A stretch of 64,000 nucleotides of DNA from JAKACA01 sp963735115 (GTDB lineage Bacteria; Actinomycetota; Acidimicrobiia; Acidimicrobiales; Bog-793). Below are positions 51,443 through 58,873 of this stretch, piece by piece. The notes beneath the pieces were generated by a model. That model did not search any database and was not told the DNA's origin. It was given only the letters and a program-made list of their open reading frames with translations. A program made the translations under genes and the position numbers. Positions within the stretch are counted from its first letter, which is position 1. Each line of letters begins with the position of its first letter. The stretch lies in contig CAVTJR010000001.1 of the NCBI GenBank assembly GCA_963735115.1, positions 1,644,903 to 1,708,902 of the forward strand, in the 5' to 3' direction.

Positions 51443-52738
51443 ATGGACGATCACGAGTGGGGCTTCCGGACCAGGTCCATCCACGCAGGCAATCGCCCCG
51501 ATCCGTCCACTGGCGCCCGGGCCGTCCCCATTTACCAGACGACGAGCTTCGTCTTCGAGGACTCCGCCGACGCCGCCGACCTCTTCGCCCTCCAGAAGTA
51601 CGGGAACATCTACACCCGCATCGCCAACCCCACCGTCGCCGCCTTCGAAGAGCGCATGGCCAGCCTGGAGGGTGGGATCGGGGCGGTGGCGACGTCGAGC
51701 GGTCAGGCGGCCGAGCTGATTCTCTTCACGGCGCTGGCGGGTGCGGGCGATCACATCGTGGCGAGCGCCGCTCTCTACGGAGGCACCCATTCCCTCCTCG
51801 ACGTGTCGCTGCGTCGCCTCGGCATCGAGACGACGTTCGTGCCTCCGGATCAACCTGAGGCCTTCGCGGCCGCCATCCGCCCAGAAACGAAGGCGGTGTA
51901 CACCGAGATCGTTGCCAACCCCGCCGGTGTCGTCGCCGATCTCGCCGCCCTGGCCGACGCCGCCCACAGCTCGGGCGTCCCCTTGCTCGTCGACTCCACG
52001 ATGGCCACGCCACATCTGTGCCGGCCCTTCGAACACGGCGCCGACGTCGTCGTGCACTCGGCGACGAAGTTCATCGGTGGCCACGGGACCTCCATGGGTG
52101 GCGTGATCGTCGAGAGCGGCCGATTCGACTGGTCGAATGGCCGCTTCCCTCGCATGACCGAACCGGTGCCGAGCTACGGCGAGCTGCGTTTCTGGGACAA
52201 CTTCGGGGAGTACGGGTTCTGCACACAGCTGCGCGTCGAGCAGCTGCGGGACTTCGGCACCTGCCTGGCGCCATTGAACGCCTTCCTCCTCCTACAGGGC
52301 CTCGAGACCCTCTCCCTCCGCATGGATGCCCACGTCCGCAACGCCCAGGCGTTGGCCGAGTACCTGGCCGAGCACCCCGCAGTCAGCTGGGTGAACTACG
52401 CCGGGCTGAGCAGCTCGCCCTACCACGACCTGGCTCGCCGGTACCTCCCCGGAGGACCCAGCTCCGTGTTCTCCTTCGGCCTCAAGGGTGGACTCGAAGG
52501 CGGACGGGCGTTCATCGAAGCGGTCGAGCTCGCCAGCCACCTCGCCAACATCGGCGACACCCGCACCCTCGTCATCCACCCGGCCACCACGACGCACCGT
52601 CGGCTCTCGAAGGAGGCGCAGGCGGCCGCTGGCGTGAGCGCCGACCTGGTGCGGGTATCGGTGGGCCTCGAGGACCTCGACGACATCATCTGGGACTTCG
52701 ACCAGGCGTTGTCCGCCGCAACGAAGGTAGCCGGGTGA
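51443..52738 (+). CDS. metY: O-acetylhomoserine sulfhydrylase family PLP enzyme
   Basis: A 431-residue Cys/Met-metabolism PLP enzyme of the MetY type, which makes homocysteine from O-acetylhomoserine and sulfide. Key text is FRTRSIHAGNRPDPSTGARAVPIYQTTSFVFED, KYGNIYTRIANPTVAAFEERMASLEGG, and the PLP-Lys segment VVVHSATKFIGGHGTSMGGVIVESG. The long form (about 430 residues) and the SATKFIGGHG text favour MetY over cystathionine gamma-synthase. It overlaps the CoA-binding protein gene by GTGA. Confidence 0.92.
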   Translation: MDDHEWGFRTRSIHAGNRPDPSTGARAVPIYQTTSFVFEDSADAADLFALQKYGNIYTRIANPTVAAFEERMASLEGGIGAVATSSGQAAELILFTALAGAGDHIVASAALYGGTHSLLDVSLRRLGIETTFVPPDQPEAFAAAIRPETKAVYTEIVANPAGVVADLAALADAAHSSGVPLLVDSTMATPHLCRPFEHGADVVVHSATKFIGGHGTSMGGVIVESGRFDWSNGRFPRMTEPVPSYGELRFWDNFGEYGFCTQLRVEQLRDFGTCLAPLNAFLLLQGLETLSLRMDAHVRNAQALAEYLAEHPAVSWVNYAGLSSSPYHDLARRYLPGGPSSVFSFGLKGGLEGGRAFIEAVELASHLANIGDTRTLVIHPATTTHRRLSKEAQAAAGVSADLVRVSVGLEDLDDIIWDFDQALSAATKVAG

Positions 52739-53274
52739 CCGTCGGCGTCGCCGCCGAACACAAGTCCGAGCCATCTGGCCCGTGGCGTCCGCCCTCGGCC
52801 CGGGAGCGTCTGCAGATCCTCAACGAGACGCGGACGGTTGCTGTCGTCGGCGCCTCCTCGGACCCGGCTCGGGCCAGCTATTTCGTCGCCACCTACCTGC
52901 TCAGCTCGAGCACCGACTTCATCGTCTGGTTTGTCAACCCGCGAGAGCAGACGATCCTCGGCCACCCGGTCTACCCGACCCTGGCCGATCTTCCCGAGCC
53001 CCCCGATCTCGTCGACGTCTTTCGCCGGGCCTCGGATCTCCCCGAGGTCGCTGCCGAAGCGATCGCCGCAAAGGCCCGGACGTTCTGGGCTCAGCTCGGG
53101 CTCTGGAGCGACGAAGCCGCGCAACTCGCCCACGCCGCCGGTCTTCAGGTCGTGATGAACCGCTGCCTCAAGATCGAGCACGCTCGATTCGCCGGCGGGC
53201 TGCATCTGGCGGGTTTCGACACCGGTGTGATCAACGCCAAACGGCCGCTCCGTCCGGGCCCGCGCCCCGGCTAG
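52735..53274 (+). CDS. CoA-binding domain protein (YccU-like)
   Basis: A 179-residue protein with a Rossmann-type CoA-binding domain: TRTVAVVGASSDPARASYFVATYLLSS, WFVNPREQTILGHPVYPTLADLP, PDLVDVFRRASDLPEVAAEAIA, and RCLKIEHARF near the end. GTG start at 52735 within the metY stop (GTGA), so it is coupled to metY, a pairing seen in other actinobacteria. It may handle the CoA or acyl group of homoserine activation, which is inference. Confidence 0.85.
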   Translation: MTVGVAAEHKSEPSGPWRPPSARERLQILNETRTVAVVGASSDPARASYFVATYLLSSSTDFIVWFVNPREQTILGHPVYPTLADLPEPPDLVDVFRRASDLPEVAAEAIAAKARTFWAQLGLWSDEAAQLAHAAGLQVVMNRCLKIEHARFAGGLHLAGFDTGVINAKRPLRPGPRPG

Positions 53275-53290
53275 CTGACTGTGGCGGCGA

Positions 53291-54541
53291 TCAGAACGCT
53301 CGCGCCACCTCGTCGAGGTGCCCGATCAGGTGAGTGCTCAGGTCCCGGGCGTCCTCGCCGGCTCCATCGATGAGGGTTGACTTCCGCCTACGTAGCAACG
53401 GGGCGCCGATCAGGTAGAGCCCCGGCACGGGCGTGACACCTCCGTCGTGGCGGACCCGCCCCTTCGGATCGAGCACGGGGATGTGCAGCCACGGGTACTC
53501 GGACCGATAGCCCGTCGCCCAGACGACCGTCTTGATGCCGAGGGAGCGAAACGAGCACATCAACGGCGGGTTCTCCGGAACCCGCGTGGGCTCGAAGCGC
53601 TCGGCCGGTTCGGTCTCGCCGTCGAGCCCGTGTGCGGTCGCCCAGTCATCGACGGAGTCGAGCAGCCGGCCGAGCTTGAGATCGGCCAAGGCGCACTGAT
53701 TGGAGAGGGAGCCGGAGAACTGTGCCGTACCGTCCTCGGTCACCCCGGCGAGCCGGCCGACGAGCCGGACCCCGACCTCCTGCAGGGCATTGAGATCCAC
53801 CGTCGCGCGCGCTGGCGATCCGACGAGTTGGAACGAGGCCACGTTGCGAGCGCGCACGACGTCGTCCACCTCGTCGTAGCGCTCGTCGAGGATGCCGGCG
53901 GCGTCGAGCCACCACATGATGTCCATGCCCCGGTACACACGCGGAAGGCGGACGTGACTGCCGACCGCCAGCGTGACGGGTCGCCCGGAGCGGTGAATCT
54001 CGTCGGCCAGCTGGACCCCGGTCGCCGCCGCACCCACCACGAGCACGCCGCCGTCCTCGAGCTGCTCGGCGTTGCGGTACTCGGCCGGCGAGATGCCGGT
54101 GACCTCCGGTGGGATGGCGCCGGCAATGCCGGGGACATCCGGTTGGTTGTACGGCCCGCTGGCGAGCACCACGGTGCGCGCTTTCCACTCACCCGCGGTC
54201 GTGAGGACCTCGAAACCCTCCTCGACGCTCCGCACACCCGTGACCTCGGTATGAGTCTCGATCGGAGCCGAGATCGTGGAGGCGTAAGTGCTGATGTAGT
54301 CGATCACCTCCGGCATCGACATGAAGCCGTCGGGCTCGTCCCCCTGGTAGCGGTATCCCGGCAGGCGGTTCAGCCAGTTGGGCGTGAGAAGACGCAGCGA
54401 GTCCCAACGAGCCGATCGCCAGGACTCGGCGACCTCGCCCCGCTCCAACAGGACGTGGTCGATCGAGGCTTCGGCCAGATACCGGCTCATCGCCAGGGCC
54501 GACTGGCCGGCTCCGACGATGGCGGTGGTGACGCTACGCAA
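53291..54541 (-). CDS. flavin-containing monooxygenase-like oxidoreductase
   Basis: A 416-residue two-dinucleotide-binding flavoprotein. The FAD motif is TAIVGAGQSALAMSRYLAEASIDHVLLERGEVAESWRSARWDSLRLLTPNW. The NADP motif is GGVLVVGAAATGVQLADEIHRSGRPVTLAVG. The C-terminal WATGYRSEYPWLHIPVLD is typical of FMO/Baeyer-Villiger-like enzymes. It would oxygenate a soft nucleophile or ketone, with unknown substrate. It is 32 bp downstream of the OsmC-family gene on the same strand. Confidence 0.88.
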   Translation of the reverse strand: MRSVTTAIVGAGQSALAMSRYLAEASIDHVLLERGEVAESWRSARWDSLRLLTPNWLNRLPGYRYQGDEPDGFMSMPEVIDYISTYASTISAPIETHTEVTGVRSVEEGFEVLTTAGEWKARTVVLASGPYNQPDVPGIAGAIPPEVTGISPAEYRNAEQLEDGGVLVVGAAATGVQLADEIHRSGRPVTLAVGSHVRLPRVYRGMDIMWWLDAAGILDERYDEVDDVVRARNVASFQLVGSPARATVDLNALQEVGVRLVGRLAGVTEDGTAQFSGSLSNQCALADLKLGRLLDSVDDWATAHGLDGETEPAERFEPTRVPENPPLMCSFRSLGIKTVVWATGYRSEYPWLHIPVLDPKGRVRHDGGVTPVPGLYLIGAPLLRRRKSTLIDGAGEDARDLSTHLIGHLDEVARAF

Positions 54542-54573
54542 CGAGGCTCGTAGTTCCGGTCAGGAAGGGAAGG

Positions 54574-55134
54574 TCAATTCACCTCGACCGTGACGCTCGT
54601 CGGGTTGGTCACGATGTCGTACACGGCGGATCGTTTCTGTGACTGCGCCACGAGCGCCTTCTTCTCGTCCTCGGTGGCGTCAGCGTCGATCGAATAGCTC
54701 ACCTTGATCCCGCTGAAACCGTTGCGCACGTCGGGATCGGCCCCGAGGATGCCTCGGATGTCCATGTCGCCCTCGAGGGTGGCGTTGACCGAACGCAGCT
54801 GGATGCCCCGGTTCTGGGCCACCGCCGCCACCCCGGCGGTGAGGCAGCTGGCCAGGCTGACGAGTAGGAGCTCGACCGGCGTGGCCCCGTTGTCCTCTGC
54901 GGAGAACACCTCTGGGTGATCACCCTCGAAGATGAACTCGCTTCGGTGGGTGTGCTCCTGTCCCAGGCCGAAGTACCCGTGGACGCTGCTGCGGCTGTGC
55001 GTGCCACGGACCCAGGTGTTCGTCACGCGCCAGGCGAACTGAGCGCCCTCTGGCTGCTCAGCCAGGGCATCTCGTGCGCCCGTCAGGAACTCGACGTTCA
55101 CTCCGTTGTCGACGGGGGTTGCGGTGCTGGTCAC
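54574..55134 (-). CDS. OsmC-family protein
   Basis: A 186-residue OsmC/Ohr-fold protein. Segments are FEGDHPEVFSAEDNGATPVELLLVSLASCLTAGVAAVAQNRGIQLRSVNATLEGDMDIRGILG and, near the C-terminus, AQSQKRSAVYDIVTNPTSVTVEV. The active site would pair a Glu with the Cys in ASCLTAG; the second Cys of peroxidase-active OsmC appears replaced (SAVYDIV), so hydroperoxide reductase activity is doubtful. GTG start at 55134 with GGAGGTGA seven bases upstream; the longer open frame is not used. Confidence 0.87.
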   Translation of the reverse strand: MTSTATPVDNGVNVEFLTGARDALAEQPEGAQFAWRVTNTWVRGTHSRSSVHGYFGLGQEHTHRSEFIFEGDHPEVFSAEDNGATPVELLLVSLASCLTAGVAAVAQNRGIQLRSVNATLEGDMDIRGILGADPDVRNGFSGIKVSYSIDADATEDEKKALVAQSQKRSAVYDIVTNPTSVTVEVN

Positions 55135-55384
55135 TGTGGTGTCACCTCCAGATGCAGCCGCGGGGGCTGGACGATTCGTGCAGGACGACCGTACTACATA
55201 AATCCGATGGATCAACTCACCTATTGACCCTGCCTCAGGTGACGGCGAGCAGATGCCCAAGGGCGTCAGAAGATACCCCGGGCGGTTCATCTGCGCTCCG
55301 AGGTAGGGATTCACCTCAGGCCAGGTGATCGCCCAAACCGGGGGAAGCTCGGTCGCACAACGACAGCGTCGTTGAGGCCAAACT

Positions 55385-56725
55385 GTGAAGACCATGGAAC
55401 TTCCGGAGACCAGGTACGTCACGGTGGGTGGCGCTCAGGTGGCCTACCAGGTCGTGGGAGACGGGCCGCAGGATCTCGCATGGTGCTACGCCATGGGGGG
55501 GCAGGTCGACCTCTTCTGGGAGGTGCCGAGCGGGGCAGACCTCCTGCGCCGACTCTTGGGCAACTGTAAAGTAATCGTCTTCGACAGGCGCGGCTCGGGT
55601 GCCTCCGACGCGGTACCCGCCACCGCCATCCCGACGTGGGAGGAGCTGGCCGAGGATCTCGTCGCCGTCCTCGACGCCGCCGGCTCGAAACGTACAGCGT
55701 TGATGGCCTGGGTCGAGTCAGGCGCAATCGCCGCCCTCTTCGCGGCGATGCATCCTGAGCGAGTAAGCCACCTAATTATCATCAACACGACGGCCCGCTA
55801 TCTGGAAGCCGACGACTACGACATCGGCGTATCGCCGGCCGCCGCCGATGCCCTGGCTGAGTTGTTGGCTGCCAGCTGGGGGACCGACGACTTCACCCGC
55901 CTGGCACTTCCGTCCCTCGCTGACGATGCAGCGGCGGTGGCACTTTGGAGTCGGATGTTCCGCGCCTCTGCTACACCTCGCGCGGCTGCTGCTCAGTACG
56001 AATATTTCATGCGTCATGTGGACATCCGCCCGTTTCTCAGCCTGGTCCAGGTTCCCACTCTCATCTTCCATGCCGTAGAGACGCCCCTCATTCCCGTGAG
56101 CCATGCCCGCTACTTGGCCGCGCACATCCCGGGAGCCACGCTCATCGAGTGGCCGGGGGCGGATCTCGGGCCGACAGCAGAGGTACCCACAGCAGCGGCC
56201 GACATCATCGAGTTCTTGACTGGCGAGCGCCCAATTGAGATCGATCGCGTGTTGGCCACCGTCTTGTTCACTGACATCGTCGGATCGACCGCACTAGCGG
56301 CTTCCATCGGCGACCGCCGCTGGCGCACGCTCCTCGATGCTCACGACCGCCTCGTGCGAGAGCAGGTTCGGCGGTTCAAGGGTGCCGAGGTCGGGACGAC
56401 AGGCGACGGGTTTCTCTTGTCGTTCGACGGTCCAGCGAGAGCGATTCGTTGCGCCCAGGCAATCAACCAGGCGATAGTGCAGCACGGTCTTGAGCTCAGG
56501 ATGGGGCTCCACACCGGTGAATGCGAAGTCCGGGGCGAAAACCTCGGCGGGTTGGCGGTCCACATCGCGGCGCGGGTTTGTGCGCTTGCGGGGTCACAAG
56601 AGATCCTGGTGTCGAGCACGCTCAAAGACCTCGTCGTGGGATCTGGCATCGAGTTCATCGAGCACGGCGAGCATGAGCTGAAGGGTGTGCCGGGATCCTG
56701 GAAGCTCTTCGCTGTCAAGGGCTGA
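55385..56725 (+). CDS. class III nucleotide cyclase fused to an inactive alpha/beta-hydrolase domain
   Basis: A 446-residue fusion. Residues 1-280 are an alpha/beta-hydrolase fold (VIVFDRRGSGASDAV), but the nucleophile elbow reads AWVESG with Val110 where Ser belongs, and the His position reads GADLGP with Leu. This domain is probably a sensor. Residues 290-446 are a class III adenylate/guanylate cyclase: VLFTDIVGSTA (metal Asp297), TTGDGFLLSF (second Asp) and RMGLHTGE. The arrangement matches mycobacterial Rv1900c. The product is most likely cAMP. It ends 155 bp before the tRNA fragment. Confidence 0.9.
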   Translation: MKTMELPETRYVTVGGAQVAYQVVGDGPQDLAWCYAMGGQVDLFWEVPSGADLLRRLLGNCKVIVFDRRGSGASDAVPATAIPTWEELAEDLVAVLDAAGSKRTALMAWVESGAIAALFAAMHPERVSHLIIINTTARYLEADDYDIGVSPAAADALAELLAASWGTDDFTRLALPSLADDAAAVALWSRMFRASATPRAAAAQYEYFMRHVDIRPFLSLVQVPTLIFHAVETPLIPVSHARYLAAHIPGATLIEWPGADLGPTAEVPTAAADIIEFLTGERPIEIDRVLATVLFTDIVGSTALAASIGDRRWRTLLDAHDRLVREQVRRFKGAEVGTTGDGFLLSFDGPARAIRCAQAINQAIVQHGLELRMGLHTGECEVRGENLGGLAVHIAARVCALAGSQEILVSSTLKDLVVGSGIEFIEHGEHELKGVPGSWKLFAVKG

Positions 56726-56879
56726 ATCACCCGAGAAACGACGGTTTGTATGGACGGCTGCAGGACTGCCGTTTGGACGGAAGTTGGCGTCCCTATGCCG
56801 GGAGGCCTCCGCCGCTGCAGGCGGTATGGCCGTTCCCTCGGTGAGGAGGAGGGTACCCAGCGCGCTCGGAGGTGTCTGA

Positions 56880-56920
56880 GCGCTCGGAGGGACTCGAACC
56901 CCCAACCTTCTGATCCGTAG
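56880..56920 (-). other. tRNA-Arg(ACG) 3' fragment, attachment-site half
   Basis: On the minus strand these 41 nt read as the 3' half of a tRNA: anticodon loop CTACGGA (anticodon ACG), stem half TCAGA, variable AGGTT, T-arm GGGGG-TTCGAGT-CCCTC, acceptor CGAGCGC. The sequence beyond 56920 (TTCGGCC) cannot form the 5' half, and no D-arm or acceptor 5' strand follows. A tRNA cut at the anticodon is the usual scar of a tyrosine-integrase insertion. GCGCTCGGAGG is repeated 18 bp to the left at 56862. Confidence 0.75.
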
Positions 56921-57060
56921 TTCGGCCCGAGGCGTTTACCGGTGGATACTCAGTGCGACCGTTCACGGCCGATAGTGCCTGTGACCAGGGGCTTCAGCGA
57001 AGTTGATATGCCCGCTGACAACCGGTCGTTACCGCCTGCGACCAGCTTTCGCAGGGCTAT

Positions 57061-57082
57061 GGTTCTCACGGCGGTTCTCACG
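57061..57082. repeat. candidate integrase arm sites, left end
   Basis: GGTTCTCACG at 57061-57070 and 57073-57082, a 12-bp step, 140 bp inside the tRNA scar. The same ten bases recur twice beside the integrase gene at the other end (63930, 63941). Matching repeats at both ends of an element are expected of arm-type binding sites. Confidence 0.6.
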
Positions 57083-57092
57083 GCGGTGCTTG

Positions 57093-57115
57093 CTGTCCGG
57101 ACATCGTCCGGACAG
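57093..57115. promoter_or_regulatory. toxin-antitoxin operator palindrome
   Basis: CTGTCCGGAC and GTCCGGACAG are perfect ten-base arms around a three-base centre, ending 15 bp before the antitoxin ATG. RHH-type antitoxins, alone or with their toxin, repress their own promoter at such sites. Confidence 0.7.
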
Positions 57116-57130
57116 TGCTACCGTGAAGCC

Positions 57131-57418
57131 ATGACCAAGACAGCCCAGGAACCAAACCGGCGTCACCGGCTTGAAGTCCGGGTGACTCCTGAACAGGAGG
57201 CGTTGATCCGCCAGGCGGCCGATCTCGAGCACGAGACGGTGACCTCGTTCGTCCTTGCGACTGCCACTGAGCGCGCCCGCCGGGTGCTGAAGACGCACAG
57301 CACCGTCACGTTGTCCAACGAGGCCTTCGACCGGTTTTACGCCGCGCTCGACAAGCCCGCCAAGGAGATTCCTGAGCTGGTCGAGCTGTTTCGCTCCAAA
57401 CCCGTCTTGCGGGTGTGA
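57131..57418 (+). CDS. DUF1778 (TacA-like) RHH antitoxin
   Basis: A 95-residue DUF1778 protein. The N-terminal RHRLEVRVTPEQEALIRQAADLEHETVTSFVLATATERARRVL is a ribbon-helix-helix DNA-binding domain. The C-terminal THSTVTLSNEAFDRFYAALDKPAKEIPEL is the toxin-wrapping tail, with the typical L-S-x-x-x-x-x-x-F-x-x-A-L-D. It precedes a GNAT toxin with a GTGA overlap, and a 23-bp palindrome lies just upstream. It neutralises the toxin and represses the operon. Confidence 0.92.
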   Translation: MTKTAQEPNRRHRLEVRVTPEQEALIRQAADLEHETVTSFVLATATERARRVLKTHSTVTLSNEAFDRFYAALDKPAKEIPELVELFRSKPVLRV

Positions 57419-57930
57419 GTGGCTCGGATCCTCGCCTCGTTCGCCTGGACGACACTCACCAGGTCTTGGCGTTCGACTCGGGCCGCCCAGAGCTCGATGA
57501 CTGGTTGAAGCGCCATGCCCTCGCCGCCCAAAAGATGGATTCCGCCCGCACGTTCGTCGCCGCCCGATCGAGCCGAGTCGTAGGTTATTTCAGCTTGACG
57601 ATGGGCTCCGTGCTTCGAGAAGAGGCCCCCAAGGCCCTGGTACGGGGAATACCTGCGTACCCCGTACCCATGGTGCTCGTCGCCAGGCTCGCCGTCGATC
57701 GTGTCGACCAAAGAGCTGGGTTGGGCACCCGCCTCCTTGCCGAGGCTCTGCGCATGGCCGTCAGTGCGGGGGAGGCCGCCGCTGCCCGGCTCATCGTCGT
57801 CGACGCGCTCGACGAGCAGGCTGCCGGCTTCTATCGCCGACACGGGTTCGTTGCCCCGCTCGACAACCCGCTGCGACTGTTTCGCAGGATGAAGGATGTG
57901 CGCGCAAGCCTCGACGCCGCCGACAGCTGA
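57415..57930 (+). CDS. GNAT-family toxin (TacT-like)
   Basis: A 171-residue acetyltransferase toxin. The opening RLDDTHQVLAFDSGRPELDDWLKRHALAAQKMDSARTFVAA is the TacT-family start (x-F-x-C/S-G-x-x-x-L-D-x-W-L). VLVARLAVDRVDQRAGLGTRLLAEALRMA holds the acetyl-CoA R/QxxGxG/A loop, and AAGFYRRHGFV is the C-terminal catalytic-Tyr motif. Such toxins acetylate the amino group of charged tRNAs and stop translation. GTG start overlapping the antitoxin stop. In an integrative element the pair probably stabilises it. Confidence 0.92.
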   Translation: MSGSDPRLVRLDDTHQVLAFDSGRPELDDWLKRHALAAQKMDSARTFVAARSSRVVGYFSLTMGSVLREEAPKALVRGIPAYPVPMVLVARLAVDRVDQRAGLGTRLLAEALRMAVSAGEAAAARLIVVDALDEQAAGFYRRHGFVAPLDNPLRLFRRMKDVRASLDAADS

Positions 57931-58298
57931 ATCAGGCCCAGCGATTCAGCCTCGCCGGCCACGCTCGGACTTCTGGGAATGACGGGCGTCGTCCAGCCAC
58001 CCGGCCGGCCGAGGCGTCTCCGCACGCCACATCTACCCGCGGAGCGCTGCCCCTGTCTACGGGTCGTCGCAGTCGGCTCCGCCTGCCGGACCGGAGATTC
58101 TGAATGCGGACGCCCGCAGCGCGTTGGCGCACCACTGCCTCGAGCCTCCCCTTGCCGACCCCACGGTCTGGCGGGAACCATGCCACTTTGGCGCTGGGCG
58201 GGGACGAGGGGCCGGCGGCGGGGACGAGGGCGGCGGAGAACACAGCCGCAGAGCAGCAAGAGGGCCTCCACGCACAAGCCCCGGGCAGCGCGGCCCGA
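57931..58298. other. gene-free stretch after the toxin gene
   Basis: Open frames here on both strands are Arg/Pro-rich with no ribosome-binding site or recognisable motif. I see no repeat or strong hairpin. It separates the toxin gene from the end of the convergent secreted-protein gene. Confidence 0.4.
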
Positions 58299-58649
58299 TT
58301 AGCGCTTAGGGGACACCTCACGGGCGATCCACGGCGTGACCTTCGTCGGCCCCCGACGCTCAGTTATCGACATCGCCCAAGCTGTCCGCGGCGTCGAGGA
58401 CACCTCACGGGCGATCCACGGCGTGACCTTCGTCGGCCCCCGACGCTCAGTTATCGACATCGCCCACGTCGTCGGCACCGTGCTCACCCGAATCGTCTGG
58501 TGCCTCACGGTGGCCGACGTCGAGGAAGCCTGTGCCACCAACCCGAATGTCGCTCCCAGCGCGAGCATCGCCGTCGAGACGGTCAACATGGCGCGCTTCT
58601 CGAACCTAAGTCCGGTCCTACCGTTCTGCTTATTGGCTGAGTTGCTCAT
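58299..58649 (-). CDS. small secreted or anchored protein with a 29-residue duplication
   Basis: A 116-residue protein. The ATG at 58649 has AAGGAG seven bases upstream. After a basic start, MLTVSTAMLALGATFGLVAQASS is a signal peptide or anchor. The mature part ends in two copies of a 29-residue unit (WAMSITERRGPTKVTPWIAR...) encoded by an 87-bp-period repeat, so the duplication keeps the frame. I recognise no family. It is divergent from the giant regulator and separated from it by four SARP-like repeats, which makes it a likely target of that regulator. Confidence 0.62.
   Translation of the reverse strand: MSNSANKQNGRTGLRFEKRAMLTVSTAMLALGATFGLVAQASSTSATVRHQTIRVSTVPTTWAMSITERRGPTKVTPWIAREVSSTPRTAWAMSITERRGPTKVTPWIAREVSPKR
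58311..58466. repeat. perfect 69-bp direct repeat
   Basis: 58311-58379 and 58398-58466 are identical over 69 bp, with an 18-bp spacer and an 87-bp period. They lie inside the small secreted-protein gene. Perfect identity implies a recent duplication. Confidence 0.92.
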
Positions 58650-58714
58650 CGAGATGCTCCTTTTCGTCTTCTCGGCCAGCTTGTGTGGTGGAGTGTCTTG
58701 AGACTGCGCCTCGG

Positions 58715-58753
58715 CGCTGACGGATCGCTGACCAAGCGCTGAAGAGTCGCTGA
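58715..58753. promoter_or_regulatory. SARP-type direct repeats, 4 x CGCTGA at 11-bp steps
   Basis: CGCTGA starts at 58715, 58726, 58737 and 58748, exactly one helical turn apart. SARP regulators bind such direct repeats on one face of DNA. Read leftward, the last copy is followed by eight bases and then CAGTCT, a weak -10, which is the spacing SARPs use to activate. The site lies in the gap between the divergent regulator (58874) and secreted-protein (58649) genes. Confidence 0.65.
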
Positions 58754-58873
58754 AGGAGCAGCTCACAGCGGGTCTATGAAGGGAGCCCTCGTCGCCAGTG
58801 GGCTAGAGTTCGAGCCTGCTCACCCTGCTAGCCTCGGGCGCGGTCTTCCCCACAGTTCGGTACCGGAGGGGCG

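Noticed and set aside
56880..56920. Complete functional tRNA gene
   Set aside because: Only the half from anticodon loop to acceptor is present; the sequence beyond 56920 cannot pair to form the anticodon stem, D-arm or acceptor.
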